From: Gigantopelta aegis
Taxonomy: Eukaryota > Mollusca > Gastropoda > Neomphalida > Peltospiridae
NCBI RefSeq assembly: GCF_016097555.1
Contig: NC_054703.1
Span: forward strand, 13,993,012-14,057,011
DNA: 64,000 nt
Direction: 5' to 3'
How positions within the stretch are numbered: position 1 is the stretch's first letter; each line of letters starts with the position of its first letter. Positions 52,411 to 61,324 of the stretch are shown piece by piece. The notes beneath the pieces are model-generated. The model was given only the letters and a program-made list of their open reading frames with translations, was not told where the DNA came from and did no database searches. The translations under genes were made by a program, and so were the position numbers.

Positions 52411-54258
52411 TGGTTCATGTTTTCAGTGTTTCTTTACGAGTATTCATATTGGTGTAAAATGTACCTAAAGTGGGTTGTTTTTAGGAATCCCTGGTTCATG
52501 ATTTCAGTGTTTCTTTACGAGTATTCATATTGGTGTAAAATGTACCTAAAGTGGGTTGTTTTTAGTAATCCCTGGTTCATGTTTTCAGTGTTTCTTTACG
52601 AGTATTCATATTGGTGTATAATGTACCTAAAGTGGGTTGTTTTTAGGAATCCCTGGTTCATGATTTCAGTGTTTCTTTACGAGTATTCATATTGGTGTAA
52701 AATGTACCTAAAGTGGGTTGTTTTTAGGAATCCCTGGTTCATGATTTCAGTGTTTCTTTACGAGTATTCATATTGGTGTAAAATGTACCTAAAGTGGGTT
52801 GTTTTTAGTAATCCCTGGTTCATGTTTTCAGTGTTTCTTTACGAGTATTCATATTGGTGTATAATGTACCTAAAGTGGGTTGTTTTTAGGAATCCCTGGT
52901 TCATGATTTCAGTGTTTCTTTACGAGTATTCATATTGGTGTAAAATGTACCTAAAGTGGGTTGTTTTTAGGGATCCCTGGTTCATGATTTCAGTGTTTCT
53001 TTACGAGTATTCATATTGGTGTATAATGTACCTAAAGTGGGTTGTTTTTAGGGATCCCTGGTTCATGTTTTCAGTGTTTCTTTACGAGTATTCATATTGG
53101 TGTATAATGTACCTAAAGTGGGTTGTTTTTAGGGATCCCTGGTTCATGTTTTCAGTGTTTCTTTACGAGTATTCATATTGGTGTAAAATGTACCTAAAGT
53201 TGGCTGTTTTTAGGAATCCCTGGTTCATGTTTTCAGTGTTTCCTTACGAGTATTCATATTGGTGTAAAATGTACCTAAAGTGGGTTGTTTTTAGGAATCC
53301 CTGGTTCATGTTTTCAGTGTTTCTTTACGAGTATTCATATTGGTGTATAATGTACCTAAAGTGGGTTGTTTTTAGGAATCCCTGGTTCATGTTTTCAGTG
53401 TTTCTTTACGAGTATTCATATTGGTGTAAAATGTACCTACAGTGGGTTGTTTTTAGGAATCCCTGGTGTTTCTTTACGAGTATTCATATTGGTGTATAAT
53501 GTACCTAAAGTGGGTTGTTTTTAGGAATCCCTGGTTCATGTTTTCAGTGTTCTTTACGAGTATTCATATTGGTGTATAATGTACCTAAAGTGGGTTGTTT
53601 TTAGGAATCCCTGGTTCATGTTTTCAGTGTTTCTTTACGAGTATTCATATTGGTGTAAAATGTACCTAAAGTGGGTTGTTTTTAGGAATCCCTGGTTCAT
53701 GTTTTCAGTGTTTCTTTACGAGTATTCATATTGGTGTATAATGTACCTAAAGTGGGTTGTTTTTAGGAATCCCTGGTTCATGTTTTCAGTGTTTCTTTAC
53801 GAGTATTCATATTGGTGTATAATGTACCTAAAGTGGGTTGTTTTTAGGAATCCCTGGTTCATGTTTTCAGTGTTTCTTTACGAGTATTCATATTGGTGTA
53901 TAATGTACCTAAAGTGGGCTGTTTTTAGGAATCCCTGGTTCATGTTTTCAGTGTTTCTTTACGAGTATTCATATTGGTGTATAATGTACCTAAAGTGGGT
54001 TGTTTTTAGGAATCCCTGGTTCATGTTTTCAGTGTTTCTTTACGAGTATTCATATTGGTGTATAATGTACCTAAAGTGGGTTGTTTTTAGGAATCCCTGG
54101 TTCATGTTTTCAGTGTTTCTTTACGAGTATTCATATTGGTGTATAATGTACCTAAAGTGGGCTGTTTTTAGGAATCCCTGGTTCATGTTTTCAGTGTTTC
54201 TTTACGTGTATTCATATTGGTGTAAAATATACCTAAAGTGGCTGTTTTTTAGGAATCC
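52411..54258 (+). repeat. 81-bp minisatellite, about 23 units
   Basis: Head-to-tail 81-bp units (core TTCATGTTTTCAGTGTTTC). Most differ at a few fixed positions: GTTTTCAG or GATTTCAG, GTATAAT or GTAAAAT, GGAATCC or GGGATCC. One shortened unit lies near 53467 and a 1-nt deletion near 53550. It stays open in one frame for 365 and then 256 codons as a 27-aa repeat, but this follows from 81 being divisible by 3. Confidence 0.93.
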
Positions 54259-54286
54259 CATTTCTCCGTCATTTCATTTGTTTCCT

Positions 54287-54313
54287 TTCACCGGCTTCGG
54301 TGGCGCAATGGTT
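54287..54313 (+). mobile_element. tRNA-derived SINE head, interrupted by the Polinton
   Basis: CACCGGCTTCGGTGGCGCAATGGTT is the start of the SINE family. The rest is replaced by the Polinton terminus. The inverted array at 9868 has the same SINE at the same distance. Confidence 0.65.
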
Positions 54314-54670
54314 GTAGTATGGGGGCCTGTTATGGCCTACTTTCCGTGACCTTGACCTTGGTGTGATTCATAGGTGTGACGTCAGTCTGACCTTGGGGTG
54401 TGTATGGCATACTTGGTGTATGACTCACCATGACCGACTTAGAGAGCAGTGACTGGCATAACTGGGCAGGTGTGCGACCTTGGTGTAGTCATAGCCTTGA
54501 CGTACTTGGTGTGTGACTCATCACCTAGCCTTGACCTATTTAGAGGGCAGTGAGTGGCATATCTGGTGTAGGTAAGCAGCCGTGACTCATATTTTAGCCT
54601 TGGCATACTTGGGCCGGCACTGACGTCCTTGGGCTGGCCTTGACCTGGTTCTGACGTCCTTGGACTGCTA
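54314..54670. repeat. Polinton left terminal region with degenerate repeats
   Basis: Starts about GTAGTATGGGGGCCTG and has scattered CCTTGACC, CTTGGTGTRTGACTCA and GCAGTGASTGGCATA repeats. It is homologous, inverted, to 20195-20515. The matching right terminal repeat is not in the window. Confidence 0.6.
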
Positions 54671-54678
54671 ATTTAGAA

Positions 54679-54686
54679 TATAAAAA
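54679..54686 (+). promoter_or_regulatory. TATA box, first Polinton gene
   Basis: TATAAAAA 125 bp before the ATG at 54804. The same box and downstream TCATTCGCTC motif occur in the Polinton tip at 20085-20515. Confidence 0.55.
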
Positions 54687-54803
54687 GGGTAGTTTTGTTA
54701 GTATCTTCATTCGCTCTCCGAAAAGTCTACAGACAAGATCTACGTCCAGTTTTGCTACAGAAGTATTCACATATTTGCGGCTTGCTGTATTTTCAAGAAG
54801 AAG

Positions 54804-55367
54804 ATGACATCGGTACATTCATCAAATTCATCCCAGAGCCATGGACAGGGTGAAAAATCTCGATGTCAGCTAGAAATTGGGCAAAATGTCTACGTCATGG
54901 CCCAAACATGGAAGCAAGAACTGTTGATACACATCCGGAAATTCGACAGTGATAAAGGGAAAACTTTCCCCACCAAACGAGGTATCGCCCTTACCCTGAA
55001 ACATTGGGTTGAACTGTCTATGTGTACTAGTCAAATTGATGAAACCATAGCTGCTTTAAAGGAAAGGAAAGAAGAGAAATTGTTTCACCATCTTGGTGCC
55101 AACATGTATGTGAGCGTGGACAAAAACATTGCCGGGGTGGACATTAGGCAGTGGTGGTGGTGTGTGGACACAGTGAAGCCATCAAGGAAAGGAATTTTCC
55201 TTTCCCTTCAACAATGGAGTAAACTGAAAGACTGTTTCGAAATGATGAGTGACTTTGTACCAGAACTGAAGTCGATTGTACCCTGCGCCATGCAAGACGA
55301 CCATCAAAACCAGATGGGCTTCCTGCAGTGCAGTTTCTGCAACCCTAACGAGTGTCATCAGTGGTAA
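54804..55367 (+). CDS. Polinton tandem PC4-like (p15/SUB1) protein
   Basis: 187 aa. Two similar segments, about residues 20-78 and 92-150, each follow the PC4 C-terminal domain plan. The first reads IGQNVYVMAQTWKQELLIHI, KFDSDKGKTFPTKRGIALTL, HWVEL. The second reads LGANMYVSVDKN, VDIRQWWW, KPSRKGIFLSLQQWSKL. The PC4 fold binds single-stranded DNA and helps transcription. In this element it could act in genome replication or gene expression. The tail has a CSFC...ECH pattern that may bind zinc. It is the first gene next to the terminus. The domain call is by eye. Confidence 0.55.
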   Translation: MTSVHSSNSSQSHGQGEKSRCQLEIGQNVYVMAQTWKQELLIHIRKFDSDKGKTFPTKRGIALTLKHWVELSMCTSQIDETIAALKERKEEKLFHHLGANMYVSVDKNIAGVDIRQWWWCVDTVKPSRKGIFLSLQQWSKLKDCFEMMSDFVPELKSIVPCAMQDDHQNQMGFLQCSFCNPNECHQW

Positions 55368-55407
55368 ACGAGTGTGACAAACATTTAGTTTTGGAGGAAA
55401 TCGAAGA

Positions 55408-55415
55408 TATAAAAG
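55408..55415 (+). promoter_or_regulatory. TATA box upstream of BIR gene
   Basis: TATAAAAG 119 bp before the ATG at 55527 and 40 bp after the previous stop codon. Confidence 0.5.
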
Positions 55416-55526
55416 AATGGATTTGTGATTTACACTTCATTTGCTTTGTGACTGTGTTTGAGAACAGACGTGTTTTATGATTCTGACATTCTTGTGGCTT
55501 GTTGCACTCTATCTGGAACGAAGACG

Positions 55527-56129
55527 ATGGCATCGGGATATTCGAGCAATCTTAGTAGCAGCAGCAGCGACGAGGGCGACGTCTTGGTCTGTAAATGTTC
55601 AGAACGACATACAATCAAATGTAAAAGAGTGACCCCAAAACAAGATGAGAAGAAGAGTACTTATTGTGTGGATCAAGCGGATGCTACACGCAAAATGGGG
55701 GATAGAACTGAAGATGGTGAACTCGTGGATGAACCCGCAGATCAGACAGATGCTGGTCGCGAAACAGATCCTGACTATGATGTTTCCTACGATGCTGACG
55801 ACGAAGACTCATGGGCAGATGCAGCTCGTGACTACGCCAGAGATGCTGACAGTGACTGGTATTTGAGACGTTACTTGTTCTGTCATCATCCTGAAATGAG
55901 CCATTTCTATGCCCGGATGCTGACATATGCTCGATGGCCCATCCAGATGAGACAAAAACCAAGGGAACTCGCCAAGGCCGGTTTCTACTACACTGGAGAC
56001 CACGATGCTGTAGTATGTTACTGCTGCGGACTACGTGCCTACCAATGGCAGAGAATGGACGATCCAGTGATGGAACATTACAGACTGTCCCCGAGATGCC
56101 CCCATGTGAACAATGTGTTCAGACATTAG
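55527..56129 (+). CDS. Polinton-borne BIR-domain (IAP-like) protein
   Basis: 200 aa from the ATG of MASGYSSNLSSSSSDEGD. Residues 1-120 are low-complexity, Ser- then Asp-rich. The C-terminal ~75 residues are one BIR domain: RMLTYARWP, LAKAGFYYTGDHDAVVCYCC, DDPVMEHYRLSPRCPHV. The zinc ligands are in CYCCG and H-x6-C, with the hallmark ARWP, GFYY and WxxxDDP positions. BIR domains bind caspases or IAP antagonists, and many large DNA viruses carry them to block cell death. No RING follows. Found inside a Polinton, upstream of integrase. A polyadenylation-like AATAAA lies at 56222. Confidence 0.85.
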   Translation: MASGYSSNLSSSSSDEGDVLVCKCSERHTIKCKRVTPKQDEKKSTYCVDQADATRKMGDRTEDGELVDEPADQTDAGRETDPDYDVSYDADDEDSWADAARDYARDADSDWYLRRYLFCHHPEMSHFYARMLTYARWPIQMRQKPRELAKAGFYYTGDHDAVVCYCCGLRAYQWQRMDDPVMEHYRLSPRCPHVNNVFRH

Positions 56130-56258
56130 CTGTTTTCAACACGTGTGGGACACTTGAATGTTTTTGTTTTAACTGTATGTTTTATCATATATTTTTATGT
56201 ACTACATTTTTGTTGTTTAGTAATAAAATGTTGTTTTGTATCTTTTGAATCCGTTGTT

Positions 56259-56267
56259 TATAAATAG
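56259..56267 (+). promoter_or_regulatory. TATA box upstream of integrase
   Basis: TATAAATAG 44 bp before the ATG at 56303. Confidence 0.6.
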
Positions 56268-56302
56268 CATGACATTTATGACCTATCAGTCAGTTGAAAA
56301 CC

Positions 56303-57412
56303 ATGTCTCAGTGGGAACAGTACCTCGAGTCACTTTACTATGATGCAAAGCACCCTGGGAGTTATGCAGGTCCTGTTAAATTATATCAAGCTGTCAAAGC
56401 AGAGGGTAAATTTAAAATTCCTCTAGCATATATTAAGAAATGGTTGAAAGGTCAAGAGACCTATACCATGACACATCAAGTGAGACGAAAGTTTCCACGT
56501 AATACCTATGTTGTGGAAGGTATAGATAGTCACTGGCAATCTGACCTGATGGACATGGTCAGTTTGGCTAAATATAATGACGGGGTGAGATACCTTATGG
56601 TGATCATTGACCTGTTCTCCAGGTATGTGTGGGCTATACCACTCAAATCAAAAACAGGGAAAGATGTAGTAGATGCTTTGACAGAATTCTGGAAATCAGA
56701 GTCCAGAAAACCCAAACTGTTTCAGTCTGATTTGGGATCAGAATACAAGAACCACAGGATCAAAGCATTGTTGAAGTCACATGACATAACGCAGCTGTTT
56801 ACTCTCAATGAAACCAAAGCAAGTTATGCAGAACGGGTCATTAAAACCATCAAAATGCGTCTGTATCGCTACATGTTAAAAAACTTTACTTACAAATATA
56901 TGGATGTCCTAGAGAATGTCGTCCATAGTTATAATCATACCAAACATCGAATGTTAGGTCAAACACCAGCCAGTGTCAACCAAACAAATGAAGAAGAGGT
57001 CCGCCTGTCTCAGTACCTGATCAAACCTAAAAAGGTAATCCACAAAAAGACAAGGTTTACCTTTGACATTGGTGACAAAGTACGAGTCAGTCATCTTCGC
57101 GGTACATTTGACCGGGAATACCAAGAAAAATGGTCTGGCGAAATATTTACCATTGAAAGGAGATACTGGTCTCAAAGCCATGACTTGTACAAATTAAAGG
57201 ACTGGGGTGGCGATCCCATTGAAGGGACATTCTATGCAGTTGAACTTCAAAAGGTGACTGAGAATCCTGATCAATTGTATCGTATCCAAGACATTGTGAA
57301 AAGAAGAACTCGTAACAAACAGAAAGAAGTGCTGGTGAAATGGTTTCACTGGCCTAAGAAGTACAATTCGTGGATTCCAGAAGCAGACGTTGTTCGATAT
57401 CAGACAGTATAA
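56303..57412 (+). CDS. Polinton integrase with C-terminal chromodomain
   Basis: 369 aa from ATG (MSQWEQYLESLYYD). Retroviral-type integrase core with acidic residues in HWQSDLMDM, QSDLGSEY and SYAERVIKTIK, and an SH3-like segment around FDIGDKVRVSHLRG. The last ~50 residues (YRIQDIVKRRTRN to KYNSWIPEADV) form a chromodomain, as in many Polinton integrases. It inserts the element DNA and leaves 6-bp target duplications in this family. An N-terminal zinc-binding HHCC is not obvious. Confidence 0.93.
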   Translation: MSQWEQYLESLYYDAKHPGSYAGPVKLYQAVKAEGKFKIPLAYIKKWLKGQETYTMTHQVRRKFPRNTYVVEGIDSHWQSDLMDMVSLAKYNDGVRYLMVIIDLFSRYVWAIPLKSKTGKDVVDALTEFWKSESRKPKLFQSDLGSEYKNHRIKALLKSHDITQLFTLNETKASYAERVIKTIKMRLYRYMLKNFTYKYMDVLENVVHSYNHTKHRMLGQTPASVNQTNEEEVRLSQYLIKPKKVIHKKTRFTFDIGDKVRVSHLRGTFDREYQEKWSGEIFTIERRYWSQSHDLYKLKDWGGDPIEGTFYAVELQKVTENPDQLYRIQDIVKRRTRNKQKEVLVKWFHWPKKYNSWIPEADVVRYQTV

Positions 57413-57415
57413 AAG
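57408..57415 (+). promoter_or_regulatory. TATA box overlapping the integrase stop codon
   Basis: TATAAAAG whose internal TAA (57410-57412) is the integrase stop, 38 bp before the next ATG. Confidence 0.6.
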
Positions 57416-57445
57416 GCCTCAGCACATGTTTGACTTTTCATTAGC

Positions 57446-57703
57446 ATGGAAGAAATTGTAGAGACGCAACCTTTGTCAAGAAGTCATTCGGGTGATACCT
57501 GGACATTGTTTGGTAAACGTGTGGCCAAATCGGAAACCGTTTTTTTCTCTCAGATCATCATCATATACGTAGTGGTGATTACATGTATCATCAACTTATC
57601 TCTCAATCGAGGTAATTCAAACTTGTGGACAGCACTACTCAGCAGTAGCTTGGGTTATCTGCTTCCAAATCCCAAAATTAAAACCAATAAGCTCCATGGA
57701 TAA
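57446..57703 (+). CDS. Polinton small membrane protein
   Basis: 85 aa. One strong hydrophobic segment at about residues 35-53 (FSQIIIIYVVVITCIINLSL) and a second weaker one near 62-74. The end, SLGYLLPNPKI, is followed by a basic tail. It overlaps the next gene by 8 nt. Small membrane proteins next to the minor capsid gene are common in Polinton and adintovirus-type elements. The function is unknown. Confidence 0.6.
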   Translation: MEEIVETQPLSRSHSGDTWTLFGKRVAKSETVFFSQIIIIYVVVITCIINLSLNRGNSNLWTALLSSSLGYLLPNPKIKTNKLHG

Positions 57704-58133
57704 GTACATTACCATTCGAAGTACAGACAGCACATCTTACTTTCCAGAGAACAAACCGTGGTGTTTTAGGGTCAATCTGTATGACAGACTACATCTCGGT
57801 AAAAGGTGGGTGGTAGCAGCCACCGAAATCACCATTCAGAACTGGGAAGTTTCGAGAAAATCAGACTGTCGTGACATCTACATGTGTTCCAACATCTGTC
57901 ACAGCTCAGACGTTGGAGAAAAAAAGGAGCCCTTGCTGAGACGCATCTGTTTGATGGGGAATAAAAAGGAAAGGTCATTTGTGTTTCCACAATATCATTA
58001 CATACCCCTGAGACTGGAAGATGTCCAAATCGTGGACATCTATATACAGGACGCAGATGGAAAACCAGCCTCATTTATCACGGGACCAGTGACGGTGACA
58101 CTTCACTTGAAACCACAGCCTTTTTGGTTTTAA
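57696..58133 (+). CDS. Polinton minor capsid (penton-like) protein
   Basis: 145 aa. A single jelly-roll-like beta pattern: SYFPENKPWCFRVNL, HLGKRWVVAATEITI, and closing strands GPVTVTLHLKPQPFWF. In Polintons this gene lies just upstream of the major capsid gene and is thought to form the fivefold vertices. Assigned by size, position and the RVNL...W.VA.TEI pattern. Confidence 0.65.
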   Translation: MDKYITIRSTDSTSYFPENKPWCFRVNLYDRLHLGKRWVVAATEITIQNWEVSRKSDCRDIYMCSNICHSSDVGEKKEPLLRRICLMGNKKERSFVFPQYHYIPLRLEDVQIVDIYIQDADGKPASFITGPVTVTLHLKPQPFWF

Positions 58134-58136
58134 GGC

Positions 58137-58520
58137 ATGGACCAATATGTGTTGAAACATTACAATTATTTAAAAATGATGACGAACATTCACGATTATC
58201 AGATGACTTTGGGATTACTTAATGAAATGAATGCAGAACAAATGTTGGCCTTGGTGGCGATTGTTCAAGGGTTGCTGGATGGACGTATTAACGTCACAGC
58301 AGGACAGAAACGTCGATTTTTACAGTCTAACAACGAGTATCTGAACATGTTAAAAATGCTGGTATCACCTGCCGTGATGAATAGAACTAGAAAACGTATA
58401 TTGAAACAGAACACCCCTTTGTTAGCCTTCATTTTGGACGACAGTCACCTGGATCAGATGAAAGCAAAAACCGTATGGTCAGTGGTCACGGATTGCTGGA
58501 GATATGCAGGATCTCTATAA
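58137..58520 (+). CDS. Polinton small helical protein, paralogue of 61324-61638
   Basis: 127 aa, predicted helical. The segment LLNEMNAEQMLALVAIVQGLL...VTAGQKRRFLQSNNEYLNML aligns with LLKHITTDQLKTLTFIIANIL...LSKQAFVKLKKHKQVLRVL of the minus-strand gene, including a KK/RKRIL block. It starts 3 nt after the minor capsid stop. The function is unknown. Confidence 0.6.
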   Translation: MDQYVLKHYNYLKMMTNIHDYQMTLGLLNEMNAEQMLALVAIVQGLLDGRINVTAGQKRRFLQSNNEYLNMLKMLVSPAVMNRTRKRILKQNTPLLAFILDDSHLDQMKAKTVWSVVTDCWRYAGSL

Positions 58521-58524
58521 ATAG
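58516..58524 (+). promoter_or_regulatory. TATA box overlapping a stop codon
   Basis: TATAAATAG whose TAA (58518-58520) ends the preceding gene, 60 bp before the ATG at 58576. Confidence 0.6.
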
Positions 58525-58575
58525 GATGTCTGTCAAAACCATCATCATTTGAGATAGAACCTACAGAGGAGCAAC

Positions 58576-58974
58576 ATGTCAGACCAGTACAAGCTATATG
58601 TACCCGACGTGGACAAATGGACCCGTTTCTACAAGTTGCAAGCACAAGGCAAACTTCAGCCTCACTTCGAAATTCAACGTGGTGGAAAGAGTCAGATCAT
58701 GTACAGTGTGGATCGATGCCTAGAACTCTATGACCCAACGTGGAAAAAAGAAAAAGAGGAAAAGAACAAACCCCCGGCACCCAGTGTTGTCATGGTCTCC
58801 CCAACGCAGCAAGTGGTGGAGCAAGCCAAGGCCGAGCAGAAACGTCTTCTGAAAAGTATAAAAGGGAAAGCAACACCACGACCAGTCAGTTCGTCAAGAA
58901 AGCGCAAAAGAGACACAACGAGGAGAAGCAATCAGAAAAAGCAGAAGACAGATCGCTTTAGTAAAAAGAAGTAA
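58576..58974 (+). CDS. Polinton basic, probably DNA-associated protein
   Basis: 132 aa. The N-terminal half is ordered (YKLYVPDVDKWTRFYKLQAQG). The C-terminal ~50 residues are very basic (SSRKRKRDTTRRSNQKKQK), like a core or genome-condensing protein or a nuclear signal. It ends 1 nt before the hexon gene. A TATAAAAG at 58857-58864 inside it may drive the hexon gene. Confidence 0.55.
   Translation: MSDQYKLYVPDVDKWTRFYKLQAQGKLQPHFEIQRGGKSQIMYSVDRCLELYDPTWKKEKEEKNKPPAPSVVMVSPTQQVVEQAKAEQKRLLKSIKGKATPRPVSSSRKRKRDTTRRSNQKKQKTDRFSKKK
58857..58864 (+). promoter_or_regulatory. Candidate TATA box for hexon gene
   Basis: TATAAAAG, 112 bp before the ATG at 58976, the same spacing class as the first two genes (119-125 bp). 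Confidence 0.4.
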
Positions 58975-58975
58975 G

Positions 58976-60283
58976 ATGGCTTCCTATATGAATAAAGCTG
59001 AAGTAGAGGCCCATGCCGAAGAATTATCTATTTTTGAACTTCCACGTACATTCACTTCTGTGGAAAAAATATATTATGAGGACACGAGACCTACATCTCA
59101 GATCACCACGGAAAACAGTCCTGTGGAGTTTAACGTTTATGGACAAGGCATTGATTACATCGACCTGACACGTACCAAACTACACGTCAGAGCTAAAATC
59201 ACCAAAGCTGATGGCAGTGTTTTGGTCAAAGATGAAAAGGTGGGACCCGTCAATCTATGGCTCCAGAGTTTGTGGTCTCAAGTGGACCTGACCCTCAATG
59301 GAAAACTCATCACCACCTCGACCAATCTATATCCATACAAGAGTTATCTCAAAGTGTTGTTGAATGGCACGTCCACAGCTAAGGAATCGTCTCTGCAATC
59401 CCAACTGTACTACAAAGACATAACATATGGAAACACTTTGGACGAAGTGGATCCAATCACTGGGACAAACAGTGGGCTTGCTAACAGAGGTGCTTTATGT
59501 GAAACCAGTCAAACCGTGGATATGGAAGGACCGCTGTACGAAGACTTTTTCGACATCAAACGTTATCTCATCAATGGCGTCAATCTACAGATCAAACTGT
59601 TCCGGACCAGGCCTTCCTTCAGTTTGTTGGCAGGAGAAGATAATCCTGATTACAAAGTCAAGATCGAAGACGTATACCTCAGAATCTGCAAAGTGCGACC
59701 CAATACGGCCATCATCACGGCCCACGCCAGGGCGTTGCAGGATACTGAAGCCAAATATCCTTTCACAAGGAGCGACATCAAAGTGACCTCCATACCCAAG
59801 GGACAACTGAGTTTCACCTGGGATCACCTGTTTCAAAATAAATGTCCCAACAAAGTTGTGGTGGCGCTGGTCTCTGCCGAAGCAGTGAATGGCAGTTACA
59901 CCAAAAATCCATTCAATTTTGCCATGTACGATCTCGACACCATTGCCTTGTACGTGAATGGTGAATCCTTACCGGCACAACCGCTACACGTAGGCAACAA
60001 TCAGTACATCTCGGCCTACAACAACTTGTTCGAAGGAAGAGAATCCATAGGACTGGACGTGTCTAGAGAGGATTTCTCGAGTGGATATGCTCTGTATCAA
60101 TTCACCTTGGAACCTTACCACCTGAAGGACGGATACCTAGATCTTATAAAAAGGGGTAATCTTAGACTGGACTTACAGTTTAAAAAAGCCTTGCCAGAAA
60201 CGGTCAACTGTTTGATCTACTCGGAAGACAACCTTCTGCTTCAAATCGACGGAGCCAGGAACGTCTTGTATGCAGAACCATGA
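58976..60283 (+). CDS. Polinton major capsid protein (double jelly-roll, hexon-like)
   Basis: 435 aa. Features of Polinton hexon-like capsid proteins are the N-terminal EELSIFELPRTFTSVEKIYYE, SPVEFNVYGQGIDYIDL, NLWLQSLWSQVDLTLNGKLI, DFFDIKRYLINGVNLQIKLF, and the closing NLRLDLQFKKALPETVNCLIY. In this fold two jelly rolls form a trimeric capsomer. Length and position between the basic protein and the protease are as expected. Its TGA overlaps the ATG of the protease (ATGA). Confidence 0.9.
   Translation: MASYMNKAEVEAHAEELSIFELPRTFTSVEKIYYEDTRPTSQITTENSPVEFNVYGQGIDYIDLTRTKLHVRAKITKADGSVLVKDEKVGPVNLWLQSLWSQVDLTLNGKLITTSTNLYPYKSYLKVLLNGTSTAKESSLQSQLYYKDITYGNTLDEVDPITGTNSGLANRGALCETSQTVDMEGPLYEDFFDIKRYLINGVNLQIKLFRTRPSFSLLAGEDNPDYKVKIEDVYLRICKVRPNTAIITAHARALQDTEAKYPFTRSDIKVTSIPKGQLSFTWDHLFQNKCPNKVVVALVSAEAVNGSYTKNPFNFAMYDLDTIALYVNGESLPAQPLHVGNNQYISAYNNLFEGRESIGLDVSREDFSSGYALYQFTLEPYHLKDGYLDLIKRGNLRLDLQFKKALPETVNCLIYSEDNLLLQIDGARNVLYAEP
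60145..60153 (+). promoter_or_regulatory. Candidate TATA box for protease gene
   Basis: TATAAAAAG within the hexon gene, 135 bp before the protease ATG. Confidence 0.35.
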
Positions 60284-60747
60284 ACACTTTACATTTGGAA
60301 TGTGCTCTGAACGTTGATCCAGTCACGAGACATGTCAGAGTCTATGCTGCAGACGAACTTCCACGGCACGGACTGACTCGTTTTCCACGAGGATTCATCG
60401 TCAATACAGAACCCTCGACGATGAGAGGACAACACTGGGTGGCCATATGGTTAGACAGTGCTCACCATGGAGAATTCTTTGACAGTTTTGGAAAGCCTCC
60501 AGAATATTACCAGAGAAAGTTTCGAGCCTTTTTGCAGAAAAACAGTGTATGCACCCATTACAATGACAGGGTGCTTCAAGACGCCAACAGCAACTCGTGT
60601 GGACTGTTTGCTTTGTTTTATGTTGCTATGAAATCGACGGGATCCTCGCTCAGAGACATTCAAAATTATTTTTGTTCAGATACTAGAGTCAACGAAGCTA
60701 TCGTGTATCAGTTTGCCTTAACTTATTTTAATCATTGTACATTATAG
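60280..60747 (+). CDS. Polinton adenain-like cysteine protease
   Basis: 155 aa. Catalytic-type residues in order: His in GQHWVAIWL, Asp in EFFDSFGKPP, and Cys in DANSNSCGLFALFYV. This is the C48/C5 (Ulp1/adenain) arrangement. In adenoviruses and Polintons it matures capsid proteins. It overlaps the hexon gene by 4 nt and is the last rightward gene. Confidence 0.9.
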   Translation: MNTLHLECALNVDPVTRHVRVYAADELPRHGLTRFPRGFIVNTEPSTMRGQHWVAIWLDSAHHGEFFDSFGKPPEYYQRKFRAFLQKNSVCTHYNDRVLQDANSNSCGLFALFYVAMKSTGSSLRDIQNYFCSDTRVNEAIVYQFALTYFNHCTL

Positions 60748-61036
60748 TTTTTGCCCTTAAGGCCTCTCGATGTAACCCAATGTGTGTCCATTTTATATAT
60801 GTGTAGTTGTCTCTAGAGAGACCAGAGATTGTAATTAGAAATAAATGAAAAACAACCCAAAATTTCGCTAGCCCACACAAGTCCCGCTCGAATCGATGGA
60901 CGGTTGGGAGGTATGGCACTGTGTTCTGTTTTTACTACATACACAACATAACAACTAATACATTTTTCAAATACTTTATTTGCTCCCGTTTCAAATCAGT
61001 GGAGATAAGGGTTAAGGAGCAGACCTCTATTCCACT
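60748..61036. other. Convergent intergenic spacer of Polinton
   Basis: The rightward and leftward gene blocks meet here. AATAAA occurs at about 60840 on the plus strand. No gene. Confidence 0.5.
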
Positions 61037-61324
61037 TTACAATGATTTCCATTTAAATTGTTTTTTGTTCTTTCGTTGTGGTATTCCTGGTGGCCGCTTT
61101 TGTATGCTTGCTTCCATCTTTATTAATTTCTCTGGGTTCAGCATCTTTTCTGTCTTTTTCAGGTCCATTGTCTTCCTTTTCACATCAGCCACGGGTTTGG
61201 ACACAATGGGAGGTGTTTGCCCTTTTCCACCTTGACCCTCTTGTGCTGCATCCATCACTTGTCCTTTTAATAGGCGTATATATTTTTCTTCTGGCACTAG
61301 AATGTTTTTTGTCACGTGTTGCAT
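61037..61324 (-). CDS. Polinton small basic protein, unknown
   Basis: 95 aa, lysine-rich, ending KNKKQFKWKSL, with NILVPEEKYIRLLKGQV near the start. Its ATG shares one base with the stop of the upstream gene (TAATG). No recognised domain. Confidence 0.5.
   Translation of the reverse strand: MQHVTKNILVPEEKYIRLLKGQVMDAAQEGQGGKGQTPPIVSKPVADVKRKTMDLKKTEKMLNPEKLIKMEASIQKRPPGIPQRKNKKQFKWKSL

Noticed and set aside
54340-54660. Possible coding start between the Polinton tip and first gene
   Set aside because: Only degenerate short repeats. No open frame of useful length.
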